64,000 bases of DNA from Polyangiaceae bacterium (GTDB taxonomy: Bacteria > Myxococcota_A > Polyangia > Polyangiales > Polyangiaceae). Location of the stretch: contig JAHBVX010000002.1 in the NCBI GenBank assembly GCA_019637295.1, positions 682,001-746,000 on the forward strand, read 5' to 3'. Of this stretch, positions 43,926 through 51,587 are shown piece after piece. The position numbers and the translations under genes were made by a program. The notes under the pieces are model-generated. The model made no database searches. It worked only from the letters and a program-made list of their open reading frames with translations, and was not told the origin of the DNA. Every line of letters starts with the position of its first letter. Position 1 is the stretch's first letter.

Positions 43926-44990
43926 TCACAGCGCGCCCCCGAGCCACAGCACGGCGAGCCCGCCTGCGAACCCCGCCAGGGCGACCGACGCCAGGGCGAG
44001 GCGGTTCGACCGGGCGCTCGCGGGAGCGGATCGACCGGGAGGCAGGGTGAGTTCGCGCCGGGAGTGTCGCTCCTCCTCGACGGGCAGGGGTGTGCCGGGG
44101 TCCAGCCCCCAGGCCTCGGCGTCGAGGCGAAGCGCGGCCGGTGCCCTCGGGATCTCCGGGTCCTCCAGCTCGGACGCAGTGAACCGAACGAGCGGAGGTG
44201 GTTCGGAGCAGGGCTCCGCCGGCAGCTCCGGAAGCGGACTCTGGCCCGGCAGCGGCGCCTCGGGCTCGTCGCTCGTCGCCAGTTCCGCCAGCGCCTCCGC
44301 GAATCCCAAGAACGAGGGGCTCGGCGAGGCGCCTCCGCCCAGGGCGGCGTCGACCATGTCGGCCAGCTCCGACCCGATCGCGGGGGTGAGCTCCGCCAGC
44401 GGCGTGCCGTCCGGAGCCCGGCCCGAGAGCAGCTCGTAGAGGATCGCGGCCACACTCTCGAGGTCCCGGGTCGAGCTGACCGGCTCGGGTCGGGGGGTGT
44501 AGAAGTCGAGCAGCTTGATCTCTGGGTCATCGGCGCCGTGCCGCGTGACCAGGACGTTGCTCGGCTTGAGGTTGCCGTGCACCAGCCCGCGCGCATGCGC
44601 CGACTCGAGCCCGGCCAGGATTTGTAGGGTGACGCGACTTGCGTCGCGCGGTCCCAGCGGTCCCCGCAGCGCCAGGATGTCCGCCAAGGTCTCGCCGTGG
44701 AGAAGCTCCGAGACGACGTAGGCCCGCCCCTGCTCGTCGATCCCGAGCTCGATCCCCCGGGCCATGTTGGGGTGAGCGAACTGCCCCGGCCGCTTGGCAG
44801 CCTCGAGCAGCCGGTCCGGCGAGAGGCGCGCGGAGGTCGAGCGATCGAACACCTTCACCGCCACCGGCGTCCCGGTTGGGGACTCGGCCTCGAACACGGC
44901 GCTATGGGCGCCCAGTCCGAGACAGCGGATGAGGGAGTAACGGCCCGCGAGCCGCGGACTGCTGGTGGGCTGGGTCAACGCTAGTGCCAC
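43926..44990 (-). CDS. Membrane-anchored Ser/Thr pseudokinase
   Basis: This 354-residue protein has a recognisable protein-kinase N-lobe and C-lobe. The glycine loop (LGLGAHSAV, 24-32) and Lys46 in VAVKVF are present. The catalytic loop reads HGNLKPSN at 138-145, so Asn140 replaces the catalytic Asp, and the DFG motif reads DFY at 162-164. No APE motif follows. It should still bind nucleotide but is unlikely to be active. A Pro/Ser/Glu-rich stretch (about 230-320) leads to one membrane segment at the C-terminus (329-352). It probably acts as a scaffold or regulator. It lies just upstream of mrp. Confidence 0.8.
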   Translation of the reverse strand: MALALTQPTSSPRLAGRYSLIRCLGLGAHSAVFEAESPTGTPVAVKVFDRSTSARLSPDRLLEAAKRPGQFAHPNMARGIELGIDEQGRAYVVSELLHGETLADILALRGPLGPRDASRVTLQILAGLESAHARGLVHGNLKPSNVLVTRHGADDPEIKLLDFYTPRPEPVSSTRDLESVAAILYELLSGRAPDGTPLAELTPAIGSELADMVDAALGGGASPSPSFLGFAEALAELATSDEPEAPLPGQSPLPELPAEPCSEPPPLVRFTASELEDPEIPRAPAALRLDAEAWGLDPGTPLPVEEERHSRRELTLPPGRSAPASARSNRLALASVALAGFAGGLAVLWLGGAL

Positions 44991-45034
44991 GATGACCCTG
45001 AGGAACGGTCAGTCGCGGCAAAGCTTGAGGGCGA

Positions 45035-46561
45035 TCAATTCGATGGCCAGCAGGTGGCTACCGGCGCGCCCCCCGGTCCGGGCACCTGGGCGCCCACGCA
45101 CTTCTGATACAGCGGGCTCCCGCCGCTGGCGACCGCCGAGCCGCCATAGCAGACGCCGCTCAGGCCGCCGGGCGTCTGCGGGCAACCCCCGCCGATGCAG
45201 TACACCTGCTGCTGCACCGGCAGTCCGGTGCAGTCGCAGGAAGCGCTCAGGTCGACGCAGTACCGCTCCTTCGACAGGCTGCTCTCCAAGCACAGTCCCC
45301 CGGGGCAGTCCGCGTCGTCTCCGCACGGTTCGCAGCCCTTGCCCGTTCCCTTGCAGCTGCCGAAGCGGTGCGCGCAGGTGGCGACGCCCAGGGCCGTGTC
45401 CCACACGCCGCAAGCGCTCGCGTAGCCCCAAGGGCAGGCGTTGCTCACGTTCATGTTGCACAGGGAGGTGCACATCTTGACGCCGTCCTTGCCCTTGGCA
45501 CACACGCGGTTGGCGATGCCGAGGCAGTCCGCGTCCGTCTCGCACTCGCTGCAGTAGTCCCGCTTGCGGCACAGGTTACGCAGCAGGGTGATAGGACCGC
45601 AGGAGTACTCCTTGCCGGGTCCGATGTTGGCCGCGGGCACGCAGTTGCTGGTGCCCGTGGGTACGCCGGGGCAGGTGTCCGCGCAGGGCGGGCGGCTGGT
45701 TCGCACCGAGGCGCACGAGTAGCCCGTTGCACAGTCCGTGTCCGCCTGACAGTTCGTCTTGGTGCAGTAAGCGTCCACGTCTCCCGGGCCGGCGCCGAGG
45801 CACACGAAGCCGCTCGCGTCGTCGCAGGTGGTGCCCTCGTCCAGCACCCCGGAGCAGCCCGTGCCGTACTGGCCCTCGGGGTAGGTCGTGCCCTTGACGC
45901 ACGCCGTGGTAGCTCCGCCGCCGGCGAGCTGGCCGGGCTGGCACAAGCCGACGCTCGCGCAGTCGTCGTGGGTGCTGCAGCCCGCGAGGCGGCACTCCGC
46001 GTCCACGCAACGGTAGCCGCCTGCCTGATCGCACTCTTGGCTGGTGCTGCACGCGGTGTAGCGACCCGGAGGTGGGTCTTCGGACGGCACGCACCCGCCA
46101 TTGCCCGTCGAGCCGAGCTTGCAGTAGCCGATGCCGACGCACTCCGAGTGCTTCTTGCACGGCACCTGGCACGTCGAGTCGACGCACTCGAAGCCCCGCG
46201 CCTGGTCGCACTCTTCGTTGGTCGCACAGTCCTCGTACTGACCAATCCGGCCGTTCTTGGCGAATTCGGGCGTGTAGCAGTACTCACCCTGAGTGCCATC
46301 TTCGGCGATGAGGCCGTGGCAGTTCTGCCCCAGCGGACAGTCTCCCTGGGTCACGCACGGCGCGGCGCACTCGTTCTGAAAGCAGACACTGCCCGACACC
46401 AAGCAGGCCGACTTCTTGCAGATCGCCGTGCACTTGCCGTCCACGATCTTGCCCTCGCACTCCTCACTGGAGCAGCCCAGGGGCAGGCCCAGCACGAGGA
46501 GCGCGGTGAGGAGCAGGCCGCGCGCGCAGCGAGTGAGTGGAGCAAGGTGCAAGAGTTTCAT
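45035..46561 (-). CDS. Very cysteine-rich surface lipoprotein
   Basis: This 508-residue protein has a lipoprotein signal ending LPLGC (Cys30). By my count about 60 cysteines occur in the whole protein, mostly paired in modules of about 45-50 residues such as YEDCATNEECDQARGFEC, YTACSTSQECDQAGGYRC and YGTGCSGVLDEG. Segments YPEGQYG and related RIGQYED match the YPAGPYG motif at the N-termini of neighbouring redoxins. It should be a rigid, disulfide-bonded extracellular protein. No enzyme domain is seen. It is divergent from the redoxin gene at 46727, which has a shared promoter region of 165 bases. The function is unknown. Confidence 0.78.
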   Translation of the reverse strand: MKLLHLAPLTRCARGLLLTALLVLGLPLGCSSEECEGKIVDGKCTAICKKSACLVSGSVCFQNECAAPCVTQGDCPLGQNCHGLIAEDGTQGEYCYTPEFAKNGRIGQYEDCATNEECDQARGFECVDSTCQVPCKKHSECVGIGYCKLGSTGNGGCVPSEDPPPGRYTACSTSQECDQAGGYRCVDAECRLAGCSTHDDCASVGLCQPGQLAGGGATTACVKGTTYPEGQYGTGCSGVLDEGTTCDDASGFVCLGAGPGDVDAYCTKTNCQADTDCATGYSCASVRTSRPPCADTCPGVPTGTSNCVPAANIGPGKEYSCGPITLLRNLCRKRDYCSECETDADCLGIANRVCAKGKDGVKMCTSLCNMNVSNACPWGYASACGVWDTALGVATCAHRFGSCKGTGKGCEPCGDDADCPGGLCLESSLSKERYCVDLSASCDCTGLPVQQQVYCIGGGCPQTPGGLSGVCYGGSAVASGGSPLYQKCVGAQVPGPGGAPVATCWPSN

Positions 46562-46662
46562 GGTTTCCTCGAACGGTCCCGCGTCCAGCCGCCGGAGCGG
46601 TGCCTCATACCCGGGCTTTCGGGCCGAGGAAAGGGGCCCCGTTGCCCGGGGGTCGGGTTGCC

Positions 46663-46690
46663 TTGACCCCAGGGCGCGGACGACTAAGCT
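46663..46690 (+). promoter_or_regulatory. Candidate promoter of the redoxin gene
   Basis: TTGACC (46663-46668) is followed after 16 bases by TAAGCT (46685-46690). The -35 matches five of six consensus bases; the -10 matches three. The start of the redoxin ATG at 46727 is 36 bases further. The site lies in the divergent region facing the cysteine-rich lipoprotein. Evidence is weak in a GC-rich genome. Confidence 0.3.
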
Positions 46691-46726
46691 CTCCAGGGTC
46701 TAGCATCGCCCGGGAGACGTGCAGCC

Positions 46727-47413
46727 ATGCGAACCGCAATCGTTGGGATTTCTGCTCTGGTGTGTCTGGCCGCAACGGCGTGCGGGAGCGAACCCGCCCA
46801 GGAGCGACCGTACTTCAAGGGCGCCGAGCCGGCGGGCACCTCCACCGCGACGGATCCCGGTTACGAGCCGCCGTTCGAGGCCAGAGAGTACCCCGCAGGC
46901 CCCTACGGCACGCGTCCCGGCGCCGTGATCGAGAACCTCAAGTTCTCCGGTTGGAAGAAGCCCGCCGAGGTGGAGTGGGCCACCGAGGCCTTCGAGCCGA
47001 TTCAGCTCGCCGATTTCTATGATCCCGACGGCACCAAGGGCAACCGCTACATCATGCTCAACGCCTCGGCGGTGTGGTGCAGCGCGTGCCGATCCGAGTA
47101 CACGTCGTTCAAGAACGAAGGGACCTACGCTCAGTATCGCGCGCGCGGCGTCGAGTTCCTGTGCGTCATCCTCGAAGACAACTCGAACCCGCCCAAGCCG
47201 AGCAAACCCGCGGACCTGCAGACCTGGGGCAAGTGGTTCGACGTGGAGTTCCCGATGCTGCTCGATCCCGGCGCGAAGATGGGCGCGTACTACGGCGCCA
47301 ACGCATTCCCCATGAACATGCTCATCGACGCCAAGACGATGACCATCGTGGGCGAGTTCGGTGGCAACATGCCTGCCATGTTCATTCAGCTCGAGCAGCT
47401 GCTGAACCAGTGA
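46727..47413 (+). CDS. Redoxin-domain lipoprotein, CSAC type
   Basis: This 228-residue protein has a lipoprotein signal with Cys19 (LAATAC). YPAGPYG at 55-61 precedes a thioredoxin-fold domain (about 90-225) with WCSAC at 117-121 as the active site and the cis-Pro region NAFPMNMLI. The fold suggests an envelope-attached disulfide oxidoreductase with a substrate in the periplasm or on the cell surface. It is a paralogue of the CNPC protein at 49898: both have LADFYDP/LSDFYNP and LLLNA or IMLNA before the CxxC. TlpA follows after 7 bases. A divergent cysteine-rich lipoprotein is the most likely physiological context. Confidence 0.82.
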   Translation: MRTAIVGISALVCLAATACGSEPAQERPYFKGAEPAGTSTATDPGYEPPFEAREYPAGPYGTRPGAVIENLKFSGWKKPAEVEWATEAFEPIQLADFYDPDGTKGNRYIMLNASAVWCSACRSEYTSFKNEGTYAQYRARGVEFLCVILEDNSNPPKPSKPADLQTWGKWFDVEFPMLLDPGAKMGAYYGANAFPMNMLIDAKTMTIVGEFGGNMPAMFIQLEQLLNQ

Positions 47414-47420
47414 GCCACCG

Positions 47421-47981
47421 ATGATACCGGCTTCACTCGGCTGGCGTGCGGGCGCACTTTTGTCTTGTCTGCTGGCCGTCGGCTGCGGTGCAGCTCAGAG
47501 TACGGGAGCGGAGCCGAGCGCAGGGGGAGGGGGTCCGGCCGCTTCGTCCGGCGCCCGCCCCCCGGATTTCGAGCTGCCCACCCTGACTGGCGAGAACGTG
47601 CGCCTGAGTGATCATCTCGGCAAGGACGTCGTGCTCATCGACTTCTGGGCCACCTTCTGTGACCCGTGCCTGACGGCGATGCCGCACCTCGACGAGCTGT
47701 ACAAGAAGCACAAGTCGCAAGGGTTCCTGGTCCTCGGTGTGTCCATCGACGGACCGGACTCGATCGCCGAGGTCAAGACCACGGTGGCCAAGCTCGGCGT
47801 CTCCTTCCCGATCCTGCTCGATCAGGAGACGCGGGTCGTGAGCCTGTACAATCCGAAGACGAGCGCGCCCTACTCGGTGCTCATCGGCCGGGACGGCACG
47901 GTGCTCACCAAGAAGGAGGGCTACACGACGGGCGATGCGACCGCGGTCGATCGCGACGTGCTGGCCGCTCTCGCGAAGTGA
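47421..47981 (+). CDS. TlpA-like thioredoxin lipoprotein, CDPC type
   Basis: This 186-residue protein has a lipoprotein signal ending LAVGC (Cys22) and a Gly/Ala-rich linker. The TlpA/ResA-like thioredoxin domain starts near PPDFELPTL. The active site is CDPC at 80-83 in DFWATFCDPC, and the cis-Pro region is in SAPYSVLIG. Members reduce disulfides on cytochrome c, cupredoxins or other exported proteins. The gene is 7 bases downstream of the CSAC redoxin, so the two should be co-transcribed. It ends convergently 10 bases from the barrel gene. The paralogue at 60380 shares the CDPC site. Confidence 0.9.
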   Translation: MIPASLGWRAGALLSCLLAVGCGAAQSTGAEPSAGGGGPAASSGARPPDFELPTLTGENVRLSDHLGKDVVLIDFWATFCDPCLTAMPHLDELYKKHKSQGFLVLGVSIDGPDSIAEVKTTVAKLGVSFPILLDQETRVVSLYNPKTSAPYSVLIGRDGTVLTKKEGYTTGDATAVDRDVLAALAK

Positions 47982-47991
47982 GGCCGGGCGG

Positions 47992-49872
47992 CTAGAAGCG
48001 CACCGTCGCGTCGAGGCGCGCGCCCTCGAAGGGCGGGAAGATGCGGCAGACGCCGCCGACGCAGCGCAGCGAGCCTCGGCGTTGTCCGGCGAAGAGGCTC
48101 ACGCTGCTCGATTGAGTGACCTTGTACACGACTTGCCCGTTGAAGTAGGTGTCCGGGGTCAGCGGGCTCGTGTCGTACTCCACGCCGAAGGCGACCGACA
48201 GGTGGGGCGCCCAGTCGACCCCCGTGAGGTGTTGCCCCTCGAGCCAGGGGTCGTCCGCGCCGCCGAAGCTCTGCCGGCGGCGGCGGTGCCAGCCTTGCAT
48301 CTGGAGCGAGTAGGGTCCGCCCAGGGACCGGATGACGTCGTAGCGCGCATAGGCCTCCTGGTAGTACACGTTGGTCTCGCCGTAGGCGTCGGAGATCGTG
48401 CGCTCCGTCTCGTCCAGCCGCGCGCCTACGGTCACGTTCGCCCGACTCTTGCGGTCCCGAGTCGTCAGCTCGATGCCGCTGGCCACGTCCCACACGCGGT
48501 TGAGGTTGGCGTCGCTCGTGTCGCAGGCGTCGTTCGACACGGACTCGGCCCAGGTGTGGTAGCGCCCCACCCAGGCGAACACCACCTCCTGCTTGCCCAG
48601 CTCCACGTCGCCCTTGGCGCGGCCGCCGGTGACGCAGGTGTTGAAGCCCTCGAACTCGGTGTCGGTCCAGAACGCGGCCGCGGTCGGCGGCGCGCTGTAT
48701 TGCACGAGGGAGAACTCCCGCGCGCGGGAGAGGTCCACGTTCGCGCGCAGTGGAAAGAAGCGCCGGTAGTGCTTGCCTTCGACGCTGAGGGTGATCGGCT
48801 GGGCGATGATGGAGACGTTCGCGTACGCGGCGTGCCCCGGCTCGAGCAACTCCGCGTCGTCCTGCGGGCCGTCGAGCTTCTTGTTCTCCAGATCCTGAAC
48901 GGCGACCTCGAGGTAGCCGCTGCCCACTCCGCCGAAGTCGGGCACCTCGAGGGATTGGCTAGCGGTCAAGATCTGGTCGGCCTTGCGCACGAAGTCCAGG
49001 TTCAGCGGAGCTTGGCGCGAGAGGTAGGAGGCCTGGGTGCCGAACTTCAGTCCCTTGGGCGCGATCTCGATCTGCCCCGCCAGGATGCGGTCCGGAGCGT
49101 AGGTGGGGCGTGCCTGGACGAAGTCGGTCTCGACGGCTCGGGGCATGCCCGCCTCGGTGAGGCCGATCAGGCCCGGCGTGACCTCACTCGTGACCCCCAG
49201 GTAGCGGCCGCTAGTCTCGTCGATGCGTAGCGGGTTCATCACGCCGCCGAGGCCGGTCAGCCGGAGCCGCACCGAGCCCGCGTCGATGCGCCCAGTGACG
49301 CGCGCGCCGCGCACGGTGGTGTCGCTCGCGATCTCGTCCATCTTCCGGACGCTGAGCACGAAGCCGCGCCCGAGCTGCGCGTAGAAGTCGCCCACCACCG
49401 TCTCGACGACCCGGGTGTTGTAGCCGACGTAGTACTTCGCCGGGTACACCCAGTTGATGTAGCGGTTGGACAGCTCCTCGCCGGCAGACTGCACCTGCTG
49501 GCGGAAGTACAGTGGCGGGGGCAGCCCGCCGGCCGGTGAGCCGCGCTCGAGCGTCATGTCCAGCGCGATCTGCGTCGGGTCCGGCGAGTGATAAAACCAA
49601 GCGTTGTCCACCCGCACGCCCGCCACGAAGCCTCGCCAGCTGCCCTGCAGGTTGAGCCGATTGTACCACATGCCCCAGTGATCGTTGGCGCGACTGGTGA
49701 CGTCGTTGGAGCGGTTGTCACGGTTGTCCACGTTGTAGACGACGCTGCTCGCGTTGGTCACGTCCACGTGTACGGCCTCGCCATCGATGCTGAAGGGCTC
49801 CACCGCGTGGGCGGTGAGCGGCGCGCTCGAGAGAGCCGCGAGCGACAGGAGGCGGACGGAGAGTCGAGGCAC
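47992..49872 (-). CDS. Barrel-like outer-membrane protein between redoxin genes
   Basis: This 626-residue protein has a signal peptide ending AHAVEP (about residue 23). The remainder is rich in alternating polar and hydrophobic residues and aromatic strands (WYNRLNLQGSWRGFVAGVRV in parts, NRYINWVYPAKYYVGYN, GDFYAQLGRGFVLSVRK), as in large beta-barrels. The final residues LDATVRF end in Phe, the outer-membrane assembly signal. Short stretches (WYNRLNL, DFYAQLGRG) recall barrel proteins of unknown function in Bacteroidota, but no family is certain. It has four or so cysteines near the end (CVGGVCR). It lies downstream of the CNPC redoxin on the same strand (25-base gap) and faces TlpA. Confidence 0.72.
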   Translation of the reverse strand: MPRLSVRLLSLAALSSAPLTAHAVEPFSIDGEAVHVDVTNASSVVYNVDNRDNRSNDVTSRANDHWGMWYNRLNLQGSWRGFVAGVRVDNAWFYHSPDPTQIALDMTLERGSPAGGLPPPLYFRQQVQSAGEELSNRYINWVYPAKYYVGYNTRVVETVVGDFYAQLGRGFVLSVRKMDEIASDTTVRGARVTGRIDAGSVRLRLTGLGGVMNPLRIDETSGRYLGVTSEVTPGLIGLTEAGMPRAVETDFVQARPTYAPDRILAGQIEIAPKGLKFGTQASYLSRQAPLNLDFVRKADQILTASQSLEVPDFGGVGSGYLEVAVQDLENKKLDGPQDDAELLEPGHAAYANVSIIAQPITLSVEGKHYRRFFPLRANVDLSRAREFSLVQYSAPPTAAAFWTDTEFEGFNTCVTGGRAKGDVELGKQEVVFAWVGRYHTWAESVSNDACDTSDANLNRVWDVASGIELTTRDRKSRANVTVGARLDETERTISDAYGETNVYYQEAYARYDVIRSLGGPYSLQMQGWHRRRRQSFGGADDPWLEGQHLTGVDWAPHLSVAFGVEYDTSPLTPDTYFNGQVVYKVTQSSSVSLFAGQRRGSLRCVGGVCRIFPPFEGARLDATVRF

Positions 49873-49897
49873 GGCGGCGCGCGTGCCACGCTACTGA

Positions 49898-50554
49898 CTA
49901 CTGGGCGCGCGCGTCCAGCTCGGCCTTGACCGTGGGCCAGATCGCCGCCGGATCCCCGGTGACCCGCGCCAGGATCTTCATGCTGCGGAGGTCGATGAGC
50001 ACGTTGATGGGCAGGCCACCGATGGTGCCGTAGCGCTGCATCTGGAAGTCCGCGTCGAGCCCCATCGGGAAGCGCGTCTCGTAGGCTTGGGTCCAAGCTC
50101 CCAGATCCGCCGGGGTGGCCGTGTCCCCCTTGGCGTTCTCGATCAGCAGGGCCAGCAGCCGGAAGCCCTTGGGGGACAGCTCGTCGAAGTGATCGTTCAG
50201 GGATGGGCTCGAGGCGCTGCCGCCGTGCTCCGCCTTGCAGGGGTTGCACCACATGGCGCCAGCGTTGAGCAAGAGCAGCTCGCCGTCGGTGCCGCCAGTC
50301 GGATTGTAGAAATCCGACAGGCTCGCGGGCGCGAGCGCGGCGGCGTCGTGTCCCTGCGCGGTGGGGTTGGTCCACACCTGCGGAAACAGGAAGTTCTCCG
50401 CGACCTCGCCTTTGTCCTTGCCGTAGGGGCCGGCGGGATAGGTGCCGGAGCCACCGTTGCCGCCGGTGGCGAGCAGCTCCGGCGGGATCTCGGGGCGGTT
50501 GCTGCCGCAGGCCGTAGCCGCGACGAACAAGACCAAGGCGAGGGATCGGGTCAC
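49898..50554 (-). CDS. Redoxin-domain lipoprotein, CNPC type
   Basis: The GTG at 50554 overlaps the stop of the Gly-rich lipoprotein gene (GTGA), giving 218 residues. A lipoprotein signal ends ATAC (Cys16). YPAGPYG lies at 39-45 and the active site WCNPC at 102-106. The cis-Pro loop is in IGGLPINVLI. The layout matches the CSAC redoxin at 46727 almost segment by segment. It is an envelope thiol-disulfide protein whose substrate is unknown. It is coupled upstream to the Gly/Ser-rich lipoprotein and followed by the barrel gene, so the three may form one operon. Confidence 0.82.
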   Translation of the reverse strand: MTRSLALVLFVAATACGSNRPEIPPELLATGGNGGSGTYPAGPYGKDKGEVAENFLFPQVWTNPTAQGHDAAALAPASLSDFYNPTGGTDGELLLLNAGAMWCNPCKAEHGGSASSPSLNDHFDELSPKGFRLLALLIENAKGDTATPADLGAWTQAYETRFPMGLDADFQMQRYGTIGGLPINVLIDLRSMKILARVTGDPAAIWPTVKAELDARAQ

Positions 50555-51534
50555 GGCTTCAGTCGCACTCCGTAGGTGCCGAGCAGCGGGACGCCTTGAC
50601 CCGGGACCGTCTCGATGTTGCTCCCGTCGGCGCTCACTTTGGCGTCGCTCACCTTCGCCCAGCCACCATAGGGGGCCCACTCTTCTTCGACCTTGACGCC
50701 GTGCAGCCAGAGCTCGACGTCCGCGCCCGCAGCGAGGTTGCCGCTGTTGTCGAGCACGAGCGTTGCCTTGGGACAGAACGACGTGTCCGTCGGCGTGGTG
50801 GCTACCAGCCACGCGAACCCGAGGGATGCATCCACCGCGTCGGGAGCCTTGTCGCTGGGGATTTCCACGGCGCGGAACCGGCGCTCCTCGGCCGTGACGA
50901 ACTCGAACTCGAACTTCATGACCGTGCCCGGCTCGAGCTTGATGCGTGCGGGGCCGTTGGCCGCTTCGGCGCCGGCGACGAGGGGCTGCCCAGCGGAGAA
51001 GGGTGGGAACTTGGCGGTGGACTGCTCGCCCACGTCGTAGCTGGTCTGCCCCGGCGGCAGCAACAGCGCGAACTTCGCGACGCTCAGCCCGAGGCCATAC
51101 TTGAAGGCGGGCTTCTTCAGCGCGAAGCCCGGCGCGATGCCGGTCTTGCACACGCCCACCGGTCCAGACTCGCAGGTGACCACGTCCCCGGCGGCGTTGG
51201 TCGTGCCCAGCTCCGAGCAGATGTCGACGCCGCACACCGTGGTCTGCACGTCCGCGAGCGGGTTGCCGTCGAGATCGATCACCTTGCCGTCGAACAAGTC
51301 GACGTGAGCTGGCGGGGTATTGTCGTGGTAGCCCGGACCCTTGTCGCAGCTGGGTCCGCCGCCGGACCCGCCGGACCCGCCGGACGATCCGCCGGCGCCG
51401 CCGGAAGCGCCGCTGCCCGCGCCCCCACCCGCGCCGCCACTGCCGCCGGCGGCTGGATTGTCGTCCGAGCCGCAGGCCAGGGCTCCGGCCGACGAGACCA
51501 GCAAGAGCGCGCCCAGGGAAAGCATCCTCGTCAT
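50551..51534 (-). CDS. Gly/Ser-rich surface lipoprotein
   Basis: From the ATG at 51534 the protein has 327 residues, with a lipoprotein signal ending GALAC (Cys21). An upstream ATG at 51591 overlaps the stop of the Uma2 gene (ATGA) but would place 19 unsuitable residues before the signal. After the lipid site comes a long Gly/Ser/Ala repeat (about 25-60) and then a carboxypeptidase-regulatory-like beta module (GKVIDLDGNPLADVQTTVCG). A large beta-rich domain without a recognised family fills the rest. Cysteines are few and pair in the module (CGVDICSEL). Its GTGA coupling to the CNPC redoxin suggests shared function. Confidence 0.7.
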   Translation of the reverse strand: MTRMLSLGALLLVSSAGALACGSDDNPAAGGSGGAGGGAGSGASGGAGGSSGGSGGSGGGPSCDKGPGYHDNTPPAHVDLFDGKVIDLDGNPLADVQTTVCGVDICSELGTTNAAGDVVTCESGPVGVCKTGIAPGFALKKPAFKYGLGLSVAKFALLLPPGQTSYDVGEQSTAKFPPFSAGQPLVAGAEAANGPARIKLEPGTVMKFEFEFVTAEERRFRAVEIPSDKAPDAVDASLGFAWLVATTPTDTSFCPKATLVLDNSGNLAAGADVELWLHGVKVEEEWAPYGGWAKVSDAKVSADGSNIETVPGQGVPLLGTYGVRLKP

Positions 51535-51587
51535 GTAGGTGTCCAACATTTTCACGACGAACGGGGGAGCGCAACCGGACAGGTGTT

